Below are positions 38,629 through 50,407 of a DNA stretch of 64,000 nucleotides, piece after piece (position 1 is the stretch's first letter; each line of letters opens with the position of its first letter). Source of the DNA: Scortum barcoo. Lineage: Eukaryota > Chordata > Actinopteri > Centrarchiformes > Terapontidae. The translations under genes were made by a program, and so were the position numbers. The notes under the pieces are model-generated. The model saw only the letters and a program-made list of their open reading frames with translations. It ran no database searches and was not told the origin of the DNA. The stretch is taken from positions 9,261,001-9,325,000 of the forward strand of contig CM041553.1 of NCBI GenBank assembly GCA_023238725.1, in the 5' to 3' direction.

Positions 38629-39661
38629 GCATGGGAGCGTTTTTGGTTGAAAAAGTAGATTTTGGAAATACATGGAATGAGGCCTATTTTCCCTTTATAT
38701 GACCTTTTAACATATGAGTACATTTAAGGAAAAGTGAGTAGTAAAGGATAATAATTGAAAAATAGCACAGAAGGTTTCTAATAGAACCATTTCAGACTGA
38801 TTAGGGAAACAAGTAGCAGCACTTTCTCCAAGTATGGCAACAGCCTGCAACTGCAGACACAGCAATACTTGTTGACAAAGACAATTTAGCCTGTTTTTAT
38901 CAGTCAAAAGTATATTAGATATAAACTTTTTTTTTGTCACTGTCACTTTTTCAAATTTGCAAGTATGCAAATTTTCTTTGCTATGAAATCCTCATGCAGA
39001 CCTTTCATCAACAGTTTTAAAAAAACAATTTAGCAACTGACCAAAACTGCCCCACAGCTTTAAGTCATCAGTCAACTTATCACCTTTAACCTCAGTCTGT
39101 TAAACTGACTGTACATTTATATTGTAATGTTGTTTCTGAGGCTGAAGTGAGGCGATGTTGCAATCCCTTTTTCTTTTCCCTCTGTGTAGTAACGGGGCAG
39201 GGAGAGAGACAGTAAGTAACAGTAAGTGGTCTGAGTTCATGGGAACTTGTTCTCTTTTGACCATTTTAAATGTGGCCAAATTACAGAGAATGTCACGATG
39301 TGACGAGAGATAAAATTATCACCAAACTAAATAACATAAAATTACCTCTGAACTGCTCATGAGTTGAACACAGTTTTTAAGCATATTTCAGATTTCACAG
39401 TGAGTTGTTGACTTTATATGGAGAGCTGTAACTAAGAGCACTTTTTCCTATTTGAATGAGTGACTCTCATATTGTGTAAAATTTAACAGCAGCATATCAC
39501 AGCAACATGCATTACGAAACCTGTGTGCTAATGTGGTGACTTGAAATGCCGAGCTTCAAGGCACATGCACCCCTGGAGAATCAGTCCAATGATTTTTTTA
39601 CTTAATATAATTTTGTCAAATTGTACGCGCTGTTCTTTTACAGATACATTTTAAGGTTTGT

Positions 39662-40324
39662 GTGATGATTGGGAAGCATAATTTGCATAATTTGCACAGA
39701 CTGTCCTCCTTTAGGTCCTTTACAGACTTCTTAGTACAATGTGTTTGCAAAACATTCAGCAAAACTACAGCCTGGGGTTTGTGGGCAACTGAACACTTTG
39801 TACCCATCACTTTTCAGATTTTCACAGTTTCCACCTATCAGATATTTTGCAATGTTCCTCCCCAGCTCCTCTTGCCAGAATGCTCAGCAACAGCACTCTG
39901 TGTTTTACAAACATTAGCTGACCTTCCCTTCCCCTCAGTGACAAGTACTCAGATTCATTCAGTCCAAAAACAACTAATTGGGACAAATCTTCTGTCATGT
40001 TTAGCTGCTGAATTTCCTCCTCGTGGACATCAAGCCCCTTCTGATAATCCCCTGCAGACAACCGTCCCGGTCTCAAGCAAACCCCAGACACATGAAAACC
40101 AATATCAAGTGCTTTCGGTCCAGCATGCAGTTCCCACACACAGCCTTAAGGCGCACTTGCCAAACTGTATTTACTACCGGCATGCAGACGGTGAGGCCTG
40201 GATATCCTCAGGGATGCAGCAGGCTCTTGGTGCCCAGCCAATGGTGCACAGAGCTGGGCTGAGAGTTAGAGGTAGGGGAATGGACTGCTCAGTAATATCA
40301 AGTTATGAGAGTTTGGTTTGGTGA
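39662..40324 (+). other. Unassigned 220-codon open frame
   Basis: The longest open frame of the window outside recognised genes. The conceptual product has no signal peptide, no membrane segment and no motif I recognise, its start lacks a good context, and a 105-codon frame is also open on the opposite strand (39,822-40,139). That double openness argues for a compositional accident or an old transposon relic rather than a gene. No poly(A) signal or splice structure was tied to it. Confidence 0.15.
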
Positions 40325-42095
40325 TAGTTCATGATCTGAATAATAGATGCAAGATGCAGGTGGTCGTTTAAGAAGGTAGGACACTTCTAGGGTATTATAG
40401 AGATTTTTCAGAAAGTGTGGTTCTCCTCAAAGAAATGCTCAAATTGAAATTTTGTGTGTGTCAAAAGAGAAGATGCGTTTCACAAGACTGTTTTAAGAGC
40501 AGCTGAGAACCAACAACAGCTGGTGCAGTGACTGCAAACTGTAATTCTACAATGAACAAAAACAGATTACTGTTGTTGCATTTGTGGGTATCTTGATAAC
40601 TAATAAGATGTGTATATGTGTATTTTTTTCTATAGATGGTATCAGGGCAGTTGCTTCTTCTGCTTTCAGTTTTTAACCCACACCAGTCCCATCTCTGTAC
40701 TGATCATGACTTTTATATTGATCTTTTCTTTCAAGAAGGCAGCGAATAAATGATTCTCAAAGTGTTCACTGAAAAGTACAGCCCATAATGCAGACTATCT
40801 ATCTTCTATCTAACTAGTTACTAACTTTGTCTGATGTTTGTTGCATAGAGTGTGTTTATCAAAGCTTGTTTGAAACTGAGATTAAATGTGAGACTCACAT
40901 GCTAAATGTGCATAAAACAGTTACAAAGAGCATTGAGAGGACTTACTTTAGGATTTTAGAACTAGAAGTGACCCCTTTCACATAACACAGGGTCATTTTA
41001 TCCAATCCTAAAGGCCTTGCACACCTGTGGTACTCACGCCTGTTTTCACTTGTCTGTCTGATTAGACCTCTTACACCTTTCATCTACCTTATATCACTAT
41101 TCAAGCGCTGACTGTGACTTACTGTAATCCCCAGCATAGCTCTGCCTAGTGGAGATCTTTGTGTGTGTGTGTGTGTACTGTTATAGTAATGTGTGAAGTA
41201 TTGATTAATGCAATTCAAATTTAAAACACCAGTTTAAATCTGTTGCACAGGAGAGTACAAGCATCATTTACAAACTAGAATTTACTTTACTTTACAAACA
41301 TACGACTTAACATCTGACATCAGGTCTTTGCTCCTTCTCCTGGGACAGGTTAAAGCCCGGCCCGAAGAATTTTCGTCCCCAGTAAACCTTTGAATGCAGC
41401 AGGAGCCACACAGGCTCGGGAGCAGTGAATCCCTGAATTTAAACAGAGATTTTCGGACGCCCTCAAATGATATTGTGTGATTTTAGGAGATCACATACAA
41501 GTTGTACTATTTATGATGAAAGCTTTTTTCCATGAAACTGAAAATAAATTACGGAGAGTAAATCTCTGCAGGAAAAACATAAAGCTTAACAGACTATATG
41601 AATGTTATTTGCCACAGGACACTCTTATACATGCAAGCATATGTATACACACAGACGCACACACACACACTCTTCGCACCAGCTATGGGTTTCTTCTAGG
41701 TGTTCATGTGTACAAGCCTCAGCATTCCTGTGTCCACTAGTAATTTATAAATAAACTAAATTTAATGCGTCTCAGACTTGTTTCTTGTGCGGTACAGTGT
41801 GGTGGTCCGGGGTCAGACAGGGTCAAGGAAGTACCGCATTAGCATGTTTTATAGGTCATGCACCATGTACGAGCCTTTTTTTTTCCGACACCACTTGATA
41901 AAGTTTCACAGGCGTCCACTGAGGGCCACAATGTCCTGTGTTCGATTCTAATTGGACAAAATGGCGACGACAGCAGGAATCATTAAATCACAGGTATAAA
42001 TGCAGCGTGTGACTTTTCACGGCTCCTCGGTGTCGTCTGCCTCTGACACTGTAAATTCAGCATTCTCTGTTTTATTTGCTGCCAAAATAGGTTTT
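40325..42095. other. Gene-free stretch
   Basis: Nothing recognisable apart from a GT microsatellite at 41,161-41,176. Confidence 0.5.
41161..41176 (+). repeat. (GT)8 microsatellite
   Basis: Uninterrupted GT dinucleotides. Confidence 0.93.
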
Positions 42096-42658
42096 TGTTA
42101 CGGTTCCAGGCAGATGTAAGCTAGACCCGAAATGCAGATTAGAGCAGACACCAGAGGGATTTCGAGTTTAAACAGTTTTAATAGAATTGGTGTTTGCGTC
42201 GCGGCTTGGTGTGGGGCTGACGGAGCAGGGACTGAGCAGGCAGACTGGCGGAGTGTGGTGTGAGGCCGGCGCAGAGTAGATACAGCAGGCCAAGCTGCGT
42301 GAGAGTGCTGCAGGCAGGACTGCAGAGGTGGAGATGAGGCCAGGAGAAGACGAGGTTACCAGGCAGGCAGAATCGGCAAACCAGGAGTCTGGAGCATAAA
42401 AACAGAACAGGTTAGAAGCTGGTTGAAGCTCAGGGAAAAAACTATTTAGAGCCACGAAGTACCAAGTGGGTAACTGAACGATCTGGCGAAGAGTGGATGA
42501 ATGGAGCCGTGGCTTAAATACTGCAGGTGAGTTGATTGCAGGATGACTCTCAGGTGTGGTGACGAATGCCCTTGAGTAACCTCGTCTTCCTAGGCAGCAA
42601 AGCAGACAAAGACACAGACAGAGGGAGAACAAACACGAGACAGACGGGGATCCTAACA
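42096..42658. mobile_element. Probable non-autonomous transposon, about 560 bp
   Basis: The block is GC-richer than its flanks and its ends are similar in inverted orientation: TGTTACGGTTCC on the left, TGTTAGGATCCC as reverse complement of the right. Interior words such as AGACAAAGACACAGACAGAG and TTAAATACTGCAGGTGAG are of the sort seen in a common fish repeat. The 179-codon minus-strand frame across it is not a gene. No clear target duplication, so the class is unresolved. Confidence 0.45.
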
Positions 42659-45600
42659 GTTTTATCTTCATGCTGCCAAGAGAACAGATCATTCCGACAT
42701 CTGTCATGACAAGTAATTTTGTCTCAAATTCAGCCTTTCAGACATTTTGGAGGACTACAAAAAGTGCTCCCACTATTGTGGTAGTATAGTTTTCTTTCAT
42801 GTAGGAATTTCCAAGAAATGAGCTTCAGTGTGTTGGCAGCTGTATACTTGATCAACACTGACTGTTACTGTTTGATATGGTTGTCAGTATGTTGTCCCGG
42901 TGAATTAAAGTAAATTTAATTGAAAGAGCAGGTATTAAAATCAAGAACCTGAAGTACTGATGAAATGAAAATACACAGTTGCTCTGTTCAAAATAATGTA
43001 GCACATACAAACTGTATAGAAATGCACTAATTAATCAGGGGTGAGAAAAAATCTTAATTATTTATCTTATTTTATTAATTTTTTTTACAGATCCATTGTA
43101 AAAAAATTTATTATTTAGTCATTCAGTCTCTAAAACATATGACACTAGTAGAAATGATTGTCACAATTTACTCACGTCTTGTTTTGCCTGACCAGCAGCC
43201 CCATACTCAAAGATATTCAACTTGCAAAGGTATAACACACAAAACACAGAAAAGCACAGCATTCTTACATTCAGATGCTGAAAGTAATTCATGTTTGGGA
43301 TTTCTGCCACAAAAAAATGAATTAAATGATTGATGGAGTGATTTGAATAGTTTTCTTTTGATCAAATAATCAAGTAATTGCTGTCAGCTGTATTTGTGAT
43401 CTTCACAGGGGACTCAAAGAATTCATATTTTCCTTTTCTTCTGTACTTCACATATAGTGTACTTTATAAATAAAGATCTCATGTCGAAATGTTGTAAATT
43501 ATGTTTAGATTACTTTTCATTTCTGCAAGTTCACTCATGGCATCATTTAAACTACATGACTTGAATGTGTGTTTGAAAAAACACTCATGTAAACTTAACA
43601 ATACAGGCCCTTATGATAATAATCCTACGTGTTCCTCTAGTGTGTATTTTTCTCATAACTTCTTCTGTATATAACAAACTTCCATCAACAGTGAGTCTTT
43701 CACCATGTACAGAAGTCACTCTGTAGTATGATACATAAAGTGGTCAAAATCAGAGAGCGAAAACACACGCAGCATACGGTGCCCAGCCTTAGTATATTAA
43801 CGTACCTCCAGAAGTTTAACTGACAAGTGTAATAAATCAAGGCCGGACCTTCCCGCTGAACCACATCAGAACAAATGGATCACGCCAGAATGCTAATTCC
43901 CCACCAGCCTCTGTATAAACACGGAGAGGGGGAGGCAGAGGAGTGAGGTGGGTGAGGAAGGGTGAGGAGGGTAAGGCACGGCGATGAGGGATGGTCAGGA
44001 ATTCACCGGCCAGTCAGAGGGAGTGGGGAGGGTTTGGGGAAGATTATAGGAGAGATGACTGATAGAGTTTACTGCCTTTTACGACTCAAAAGAAAATATG
44101 AACTAAAGGATTGTTCTGAAAAGGCCCTCTGCATGACTTGATACCCTCAGAGGATCCACTCTGTAAATGAAGTATATGGCCAACCAAGGCCTCGTGATCC
44201 CATCACATGAAGGCAAAATTTGATTTAATTTTCAGATGATACATTATTTTGTAGGAGCAGACTTTTAAAAAATAAATCACAGAAGATAACACAGAATCAG
44301 AGAGAGAAAAGGGACGAGAAGGGAGGAAACAATTAGAGGAAATGGCGACTTATCATGGGGATGATAGGTCCAAGCCAGTGTGTCTAATAACCATGAGTCA
44401 TTGAGCAAGACATCAAAATCTCACCTGCTCCGTCACTGTAAGCCGCTGTGGATAAAAACACCATTAAAAACTTCTAAAACCTAAATGTAAAACACAGAAT
44501 GCAGATGCTGCCTGATAAGGGACCTTTGGGTGTGTATGGGAAAGTCATGAGGCGGGATATGAGCAGTCTATTAACGCTGATAAGTGAGGTGCTGGGTGTG
44601 GATCAGCTGTGAAACTAAGAGCGCACATTAACAGTGACATTAAATGTTTTATCCACTGTGTTTCCTAAAGCTGACATTCTTACAGATGCACGTCTTATTG
44701 AAAACTAGCAGCACATCAAGAAGATTTATATTATATAAACATTTTTTCTCAATATTTAACAATATTTCTCCTCCTCAATACTTAATTTCTGTCTCGCTGA
44801 AATGGAGGCACCATGCATTAGCTGCTTCCAGATGTGGCAACTGCTAGGATTGTGCAAGGTAGCGTAATATCCCATGTCTTAGTCAAATAAAAAATGTAAA
44901 AATGCAGGAATGTATTTCCTCAAGTAGTTTTAAAAGTATTTTCCCCATCCACTTTCAGTGTTTTTTAATATGTTGTAATAATCAACTGTCAATCAATTTG
45001 TTTTAGATATATTACTTTTAATACAGTGAGACCACTTCCTGGTTAAATAAAGATATATATGAGTACTTTAGTGATGTTTTACATTTAAAATGTTCCTGTC
45101 AAATGAAATGGACCAACATTTTAGACTGGAGAACATTGTTTTTTTTTTCCATGTGACAAGAGGCCAAGAGGGCAAACTTAACTATTTTAACTGGAAATCA
45201 TTTCAATAAAGTGCACAAAGCAAAACCAGATGACACTCGTTGACTGGCCATTGTCAGTTTATTGCTCAAGAGGGATTTCCCAACACAAATCCTCAGATTA
45301 CTTTTGGTCAAAGTCAAACCAAACACAAGCAGTCAGTTCTCAGGATTATAGTGAATTATGATGCAAAATATCATTTTTTCCCCACTTTATTTCACTCCCA
45401 TAATCAACACCAGTGTTTGTTTATGTTCAACACTTTTATTTCACTGAATTACAGCATCAAACCACAAACACATAAATCCTCAGTTAGCAGAGCAGTAAAT
45501 ATCATTAAACCCTCACTAGTAGCAAAAAACTATAAACTAGTACAATAATGATTTGAATTACTCTTGAAAAGTACACACCTTCAATAGGAACACATTAAAG

Positions 45601-46689
45601 GTGTGTACACAGTAGTTATTACTGAAGTCCCTCCCACAACAGCAACTGATTATCCATCAAGATAAATACCGTAATTTCTTCTGCTGAGTTAACACTTTAG
45701 TTTTGGGTGAAACTGAGGAGCGCTGAGCTGGAATATTCCCGGTCTCATTCCCATGATAGCTGCCACAGACAGAGTTGGTTTATGCATACCGCTCTGCTCA
45801 AATAAACCATACCAACTTAATGCCACCCACATGCCCCTGAAATCAAAATAGCTTAACTCTGCAGAGGAGCGGGATGGATGTGAAAATCAAACAGGCTTTA
45901 AAGACATTTAGGAGGCTAATAAACAGATCCTTCAGCCTCTGTGTCACAGCGTATTTCCTAATCAGTCAATCTCTCGCTGTCTTTGTTTTTCTTTCCCGTT
46001 GGCTGACTTGGAATTTAAAGGCCACCACTGGCACTCAGGATCAAACTCTCTGCTTGATAAATACCACAGAGCCGTCCTTTACTGAGTAACACTGAGGCCA
46101 GACTGAGGCCAGACATGACAGGCAAGGTCTGACCTCTAGTGGATGATTTGATAAACATAAAAAACATATAAGAAATCAAATTTACAGTTTCTCTTCATAT
46201 GTACTGATCTGATGTTCTCTGTCATCATACATTGCCTCTGTACAAACTAACTGTACAAACAGAACCTTCTTTTTATAAACATATCATATGTAAAGCCAGA
46301 TGGATATCGACAGGAAATACAACCTAAGAGAGCAACAGGAAATAGAGACTGTGGCATAGCCAACAAAACATCCTCCTTAGTTATCAGGCATTAAAATCAG
46401 AGAAAAAGAAAATATCTCAGAATATGGGGTCAGAAAGCATAAAAGCAGATGTTTAAATTTCCCAAACTGTATTATATTCATACTATTGCCTTTACCACCA
46501 GTGCTAATACAGTATTTGGTCATTTTTACTATGATAGTAAAAAAAGCTGTGACATATCTCATCCTTTTGCTTTGATTACTATTCTGCATATAGTGTCAGG
46601 TTGTCTGCAACCTACTGTAAAAGGAGTTACAAATAATGTCCTGCTCTTATCGTTATCTTCTAACACAGAATAGACAGTAACTCAACCCA
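42659..46689. other. Gene-free stretch
   Basis: AT-rich with no supported gene. A purine-rich patch lies at 43,920-44,040 (runs of GAGG and GTGAGG). Repeat fragments at 44,395-44,492 and 45,025-45,055 are listed or noted separately. Confidence 0.5.
44395..44492 (+). repeat. Degenerate teleost SINE/LINE tail
   Basis: Contains ATTGAGCAAGACATCAAAAT and ACTGTAAGCCGCTGTGGATA followed by AAAACACCATTAAAA, a worn copy of the familiar fish motif 'GTAAGTCGCTTTGGATAAAA'. A second tail-like fragment, CCTGGTTAAATAAAG, lies at about 45,040. Confidence 0.5.
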
Positions 46690-47100
46690 AGAACTCCAAG
46701 CAGGTTGACACAAAGGTCACTGACAAAGAGGTTAAACTGTCTCCAAGTTCACTTCAGGGGAAACAAAAACCCTGCCTTATTTAGATGCCCCGCTAATTGC
46801 ATAATATCTCCCATGGTGCTGCCGGGTGAAGTGAAGCATAAGGGGAACGGAGAATGCTGCCTTTGTTGCCTTTTTGCTGGCTTTGACTCTGGCAGCCATT
46901 TGGAGCCGTTGGCCTGCAGACCTGGCTTGAGTGATTTGGTGCAGTGTACTCCAAAACACAGAAAAACAAGGAGTGAGGAGCACAACGGCAGCAGGTGTAA
47001 ATGTATGACAGTCATTTCTGTACATTTTAAGGTTATATTTTGGATGCTGTCGGGGTCTGAGCAGCTTAGGTTTAGTAAAAAGTAGGACATTTTGTTTTAA
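46690..47100. other. Possible conserved non-coding element upstream of the membrane-protein gene
   Basis: A less AT-rich block about 600-1000 bp upstream of a TATA box. It holds an octamer-like word (GCTAATTGCATAATAT, about 46,792) and a SOX-like CCTTTGTTGCC (about 46,859). Long frames are open on both strands (46,705-47,085 plus; 46,749-47,090 minus), but neither resembles a protein family. A regulatory role is inference. Confidence 0.25.
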
Positions 47101-47669
47101 GTTGTTATTCTGCAGGAGAAGGTACTCTAATGGACCTTATATGACTTATTGTTGTCTTATGAGATTTTACATGGTGCTAAAGGTGTTAAATGACACAAAA
47201 TTAACAATTGATTAATTAGAAGTCAACTCCAACGTGCAGCTTTCTATGTTTTTCTTTTCATTGTAAATAGAATATCTTTGTAATTTTGTAACAGTTCACA
47301 CACGTAATTGTTTGTGATCAGACTTTTAGATATACTGAAAATGAAAATAGTCATTAAATGAAGCCTTGATTTGATCTGAGTATTTTTTAAAAGTGTAAGT
47401 CAGATGTCACAGGCACACTGATGTTTGTATATTAATTATTAGTGGAGGATGGCAGCAAGACTTCTAAAAGGTTCTTTCCTTCATCACACAGATGCATCTC
47501 ACATCAGAGGACTTACAAAGCTGGAAACTCACAAGAACACCGTATTCTAGTTAACTACAATTAAGTTTGTCTTTGCTTCCTCTCACACACTTTCAGTGGT
47601 GGTCTGTTCAGACTGAAAGCATGCAAACTCTCTGGTTTTAGGTCACCACTCGGAGCTTATTACAAACAG

Positions 47670-47678
47670 TATAAAAGG
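47670..47678 (+). promoter_or_regulatory. TATA box (TATAAAAGG)
   Basis: A near-consensus TATA box 170 bp before the start codon of the plus-strand gene at 47,848. Transcription would begin at about 47,700, in the C-rich stretch after it, giving a 5' UTR of about 145 nt without an intron. TATA promoters are more usual for tissue-restricted genes than for housekeeping genes. Confidence 0.6.
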
Positions 47679-47847
47679 CCCAACATCTCCCTCCCCTCGG
47701 CGTCCCCCCAAAACTCTGAACAGAATAATGAGCAGTAAACAAGGGGAGTAGAGGGCAGGAGAAGATGGGGGGCATCCAACTTGAACTGAGGGGGTGACAA
47801 AAGAGGGGGGTGTCTCCACAGCGACAGAGTCGAGCTGTTTGAGTCAC

Positions 47848-48781
47848 ATGGCCCGGGTTTCTATTGAAACCAGCGAAGAGGAGCCTGAATCTCAGCCTTT
47901 AGTGCATGTTTTGGAAGCCAATGGCAGCAACATGAACGGAGCCCAGCAAGCCCGAGAGATGACGGCGGACAGCCTCCCTCTGAACGGGACGGCAGCTCTG
48001 GGACTACATGACGAGGAGATGGACTCAGCTCTGTTTGGTGTGTTGTACTCTTTTCTATCAGTTCACATGCCTTAATTTCTCAGTCCTGTCACCATTAAGT
48101 TTAACTGAATCAAAGATGTTTCAGTGTTTCTTCTAAGAAAACCTGTGGTTTTTTTTCTACCCAGAGTTCAAAGTGTTCAACATTGTCATGGTTGCCCTGG
48201 CCTTGTGTATCCTCACTGTCACCGGCCTGTACTGCATCACTGTCTGCTACAACCGCACCAGGTGAGGATCAGATATCAGATATGCTTTGATACTTTAAAC
48301 ACTTTGACCTGCTTAGGATCAGCAAGGAATTCAGATATTTTAATGAGTTTGCTTGTGACCCCTCTGCTGCAACATTAGTCTTTAAAGCTATTGTAAACAG
48401 AAATAAGTCATTAGAGCAATTAGTGCCATCTCCCTCACCAGGCAGTCAAAGAGAGCTCACGTGTATGAGAGTGCAGTGACCCGAGGTGAGTCGCTGGACC
48501 CCGTGGCGGTCAAAGCGGTGAAGAGATCGACCAGCTTCATCAACCCTCTCGCCTTCTTCAGGAAACCGGAGGCAGCGAAAGACAACTCCAGGATCTATTA
48601 CATCTACAGTAACCCGCTGCCCGTGGGGCTGAAAGAAGAAGAGGAGGAGAGGCCGGCCAAAGCCCCGCAGGGTCCAGTGGAGCAAACTGCACTGACCCTG
48701 CCACTGTCGTTCCAAGAGTATGCCAACGATCCCAAAAGCGGCGTCGTCCTGGACCCTCCGATTTTTTACATGCAGCTCTAG
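47848..48781 (+). CDS. Unassigned single-pass membrane protein, 208 aa, three exons
   Basis: Coding exons are 47,848-48,037, 48,165-48,261 and 48,442-48,781; donors and acceptors are all GT/AG and the joined frame is open for 208 codons to TAG. The start ATG (MARVSIETSEEE) is the first in frame after a stop-free but ATG-less leader and has G at +4. There is no signal peptide. Residues 1-64 are acidic with two N-glycosylation sequons (N25, N46). Residues about 68-92 form one hydrophobic segment (VFNIVMVALALCILTVTGLY onward). It is followed by a basic stretch (NRTRQSKR), which predicts N-terminus outside and a cytoplasmic tail of about 115 residues. The tail has SFINPLAFFRKPE, an acidic run EEEEER and ends FYMQL, which is both a YxxL-type sorting signal and a possible PDZ ligand. 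I cannot name the family. It converges with xpnpep1. Confidence 0.88.
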
Positions 48782-50129
48782 AAGGTGGTGAAGGGTTACG
48801 CTGTGCGGGGTGGGAAGAAAAGTTGTCTGAATGTTGCAGTGTGGGCGAGTCAGACATGGGAATGTGAAAGATCTGAGGTTTGAACCAGTTGTACAATGTT
48901 CTCTGTAGCATACCCTGATGATATCATGGTGATGTCATTAGGGGAGACTATAGGCCCATTAGAGATGGCCTGCACTTCACCTGGAAAGTGGACGCGATCA
49001 GACAGCGGCTGCTCCAGAGGGAGGCGACAAAAAGCTGCGGAGAGTTTCCAGCAGCCTTCAAAGAATATGCAGGAAGTCACAGAAATATCTTCATCCAGTC
49101 AGATCCATCTATAGGCTACCTTTGGTTTGTTTTTATAAGTGCTATATTAACAACCTTTATATTATCAACCCCACAGGATATGTTTGGTAACAGATTAAAC
49201 CGTCATTACACAACATGAGCATCTGGCAAACAGTGGTAATCCAGCGTTTGACAGCCTGGCCCACGACAGGGACTAAAATTTTGAATATTTTATCCATGGC
49301 TGCTTGAGGACACCAAGGTACTGGTATATCCATTCAAACTGTAATCTACTCTCTTTACAAATAACTCAAGAGGAAGATTATAAGTATGTAAACTAAAAAA
49401 ATGTGGGTGGGTGTGAGAGCAAAGAATGTAAATACCTGTCTCGACATCACTGGTCAGAGTCAAAAGAAACAATTAGTTTTATATTCCTAAAAGATAGATA
49501 CAGGACTTTAAGGTACGGCGTGAGGTTTTTGATAAAAGGCGACTGTTCAGCTGACAGTTGGGTGGTGGGGGTAACACGTCAGCAACATGCCAGTAAAAGC
49601 AGAAGAAACAAAGACTGCTAGCAAACATGGCTGTAATCAATGCAGGGTTTAAAATATGTTTTTATATGGCTTTGCGAAGGATTTATAAGATACAAAATGT
49701 GTGCAACATGTTTGTAAGTCCTCAAAGATGAACTTGGTGGTGGTTAACTTGGTGAGAAACACTGAATGTAAAGAAATTACTCAACAGGGCACCTTTAATT
49801 TTAAAGGTGCAAAATGTAAGTAGAGGATTATTCTAGTAGTTATTTAGAGGCCTTATAATAATATCCATGTCTACAAGTGTCATTCTGGATTTCTTCAGTG
49901 AATGCATATTAGGATATAGTTCTAAATACCTGTACAAATGTTGTGCTCAGTCCTTTTTTTTTTAAACTTTCAACTGGACATTTTCTACATCTTAATAACA
50001 TTCTTCCAAGTTTGGGTTTGCAAAGTCCTTTTGTTTGAAAGCTGAACTTGCGGCTCTTATCATTTAAGAAAATCTAATTATGTAAGATACACAAAGTATA
50101 AAACATAGGAAAGTTCTTTCTTGATTTTT

Positions 50130-50135
50130 TTTAAT
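50130..50135 (-). terminator. xpnpep1: Poly(A) signal of xpnpep1 (ATTAAA)
   Basis: ATTAAA on the minus strand, 153 nt after the xpnpep1 stop codon. No AATAAA is present between the stop and this site, so it is the most likely signal. Confidence 0.55.
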
Positions 50136-50144
50136 GATCATTAA
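50131..50144. repeat. 14-bp perfect palindrome between converging genes
   Basis: TTAATGATCATTAA is self-complementary and overlaps poly(A) signals for both strands: ATTAAA on minus and AATAAA on plus. Confidence 0.9.
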
Positions 50145-50148
50145 TAAA
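50143..50148 (+). terminator. Poly(A) signal of the membrane-protein gene (AATAAA)
   Basis: A canonical hexamer. With cleavage 10-30 nt downstream, its transcript would overlap the xpnpep1 3' end by roughly 50 nt. Confidence 0.6.
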
Positions 50149-50287
50149 ACTGCAAATACGATGTGCTTTACAAAAGAAGCCGAGAGTGAGACACAGAGAA
50201 AGATGAGAAAAATACAAACGATTATCACTGCAGATCAGTTGTCTAGTACTCCTGGGCAAATCGATCGGATTGCACGGGAGTCGGTCC

Positions 50288-50407
50288 TCAGGGGATTGGC
50301 TGGGTCTCTCTGATCAGCCACGCCAGAGCCTCCTTCCTGCCCTGCCTCTCCAGCTCTGCTCCAACCACCTCCCGGCACTTCCTGTGGTACTCATTCACCC
50401 AGTCCCG
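50288..50407 (-). CDS. xpnpep1: xpnpep1 exon 20, coding part (residues 591-629 and stop)
   Basis: Encodes RDWVNEYHRKCREVVGAELE and on to WLIRETQPIP, then TGA at 50,288-50,290. Confidence 0.97.
   Translation of the reverse strand, partial: RDWVNEYHRKCREVVGAELERQGRKEALAWLIRETQPIP

Larger units (their letters stand above)
34621..39661. other. Gene-free stretch with simple repeats
   Basis: No coding region supported. Holds a purine repeat of unit GAGAAGAGGA (about 37,974-38,004), a 16-bp palindrome (38,442-38,457) and a long TG microsatellite (38,593-38,626). Confidence 0.5.
48782..50165 (+). other. 3' UTR of the membrane-protein gene
   Basis: From the TAG at 48,779-48,781 to just beyond the AATAAA at 50,143-50,148. 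No coding frame of note. An earlier ATTAAA at about 49,192 could give a shorter transcript. Confidence 0.6.
50117..50287 (-). other. xpnpep1: 3' UTR of xpnpep1
   Basis: A short 3' UTR of about 170 nt ending after the ATTAAA signal at 50,130-50,135. Confidence 0.5.

Noticed and set aside
42168..42707. 179-codon open frame on minus
   Set aside because: It lies within a probable transposon and extends past its right border; composition is repeat-derived.
46705..47090. Overlapping 126- and 113-codon open frames on both strands
   Set aside because: No family, no splice signals; more likely a GC-richer non-coding element.
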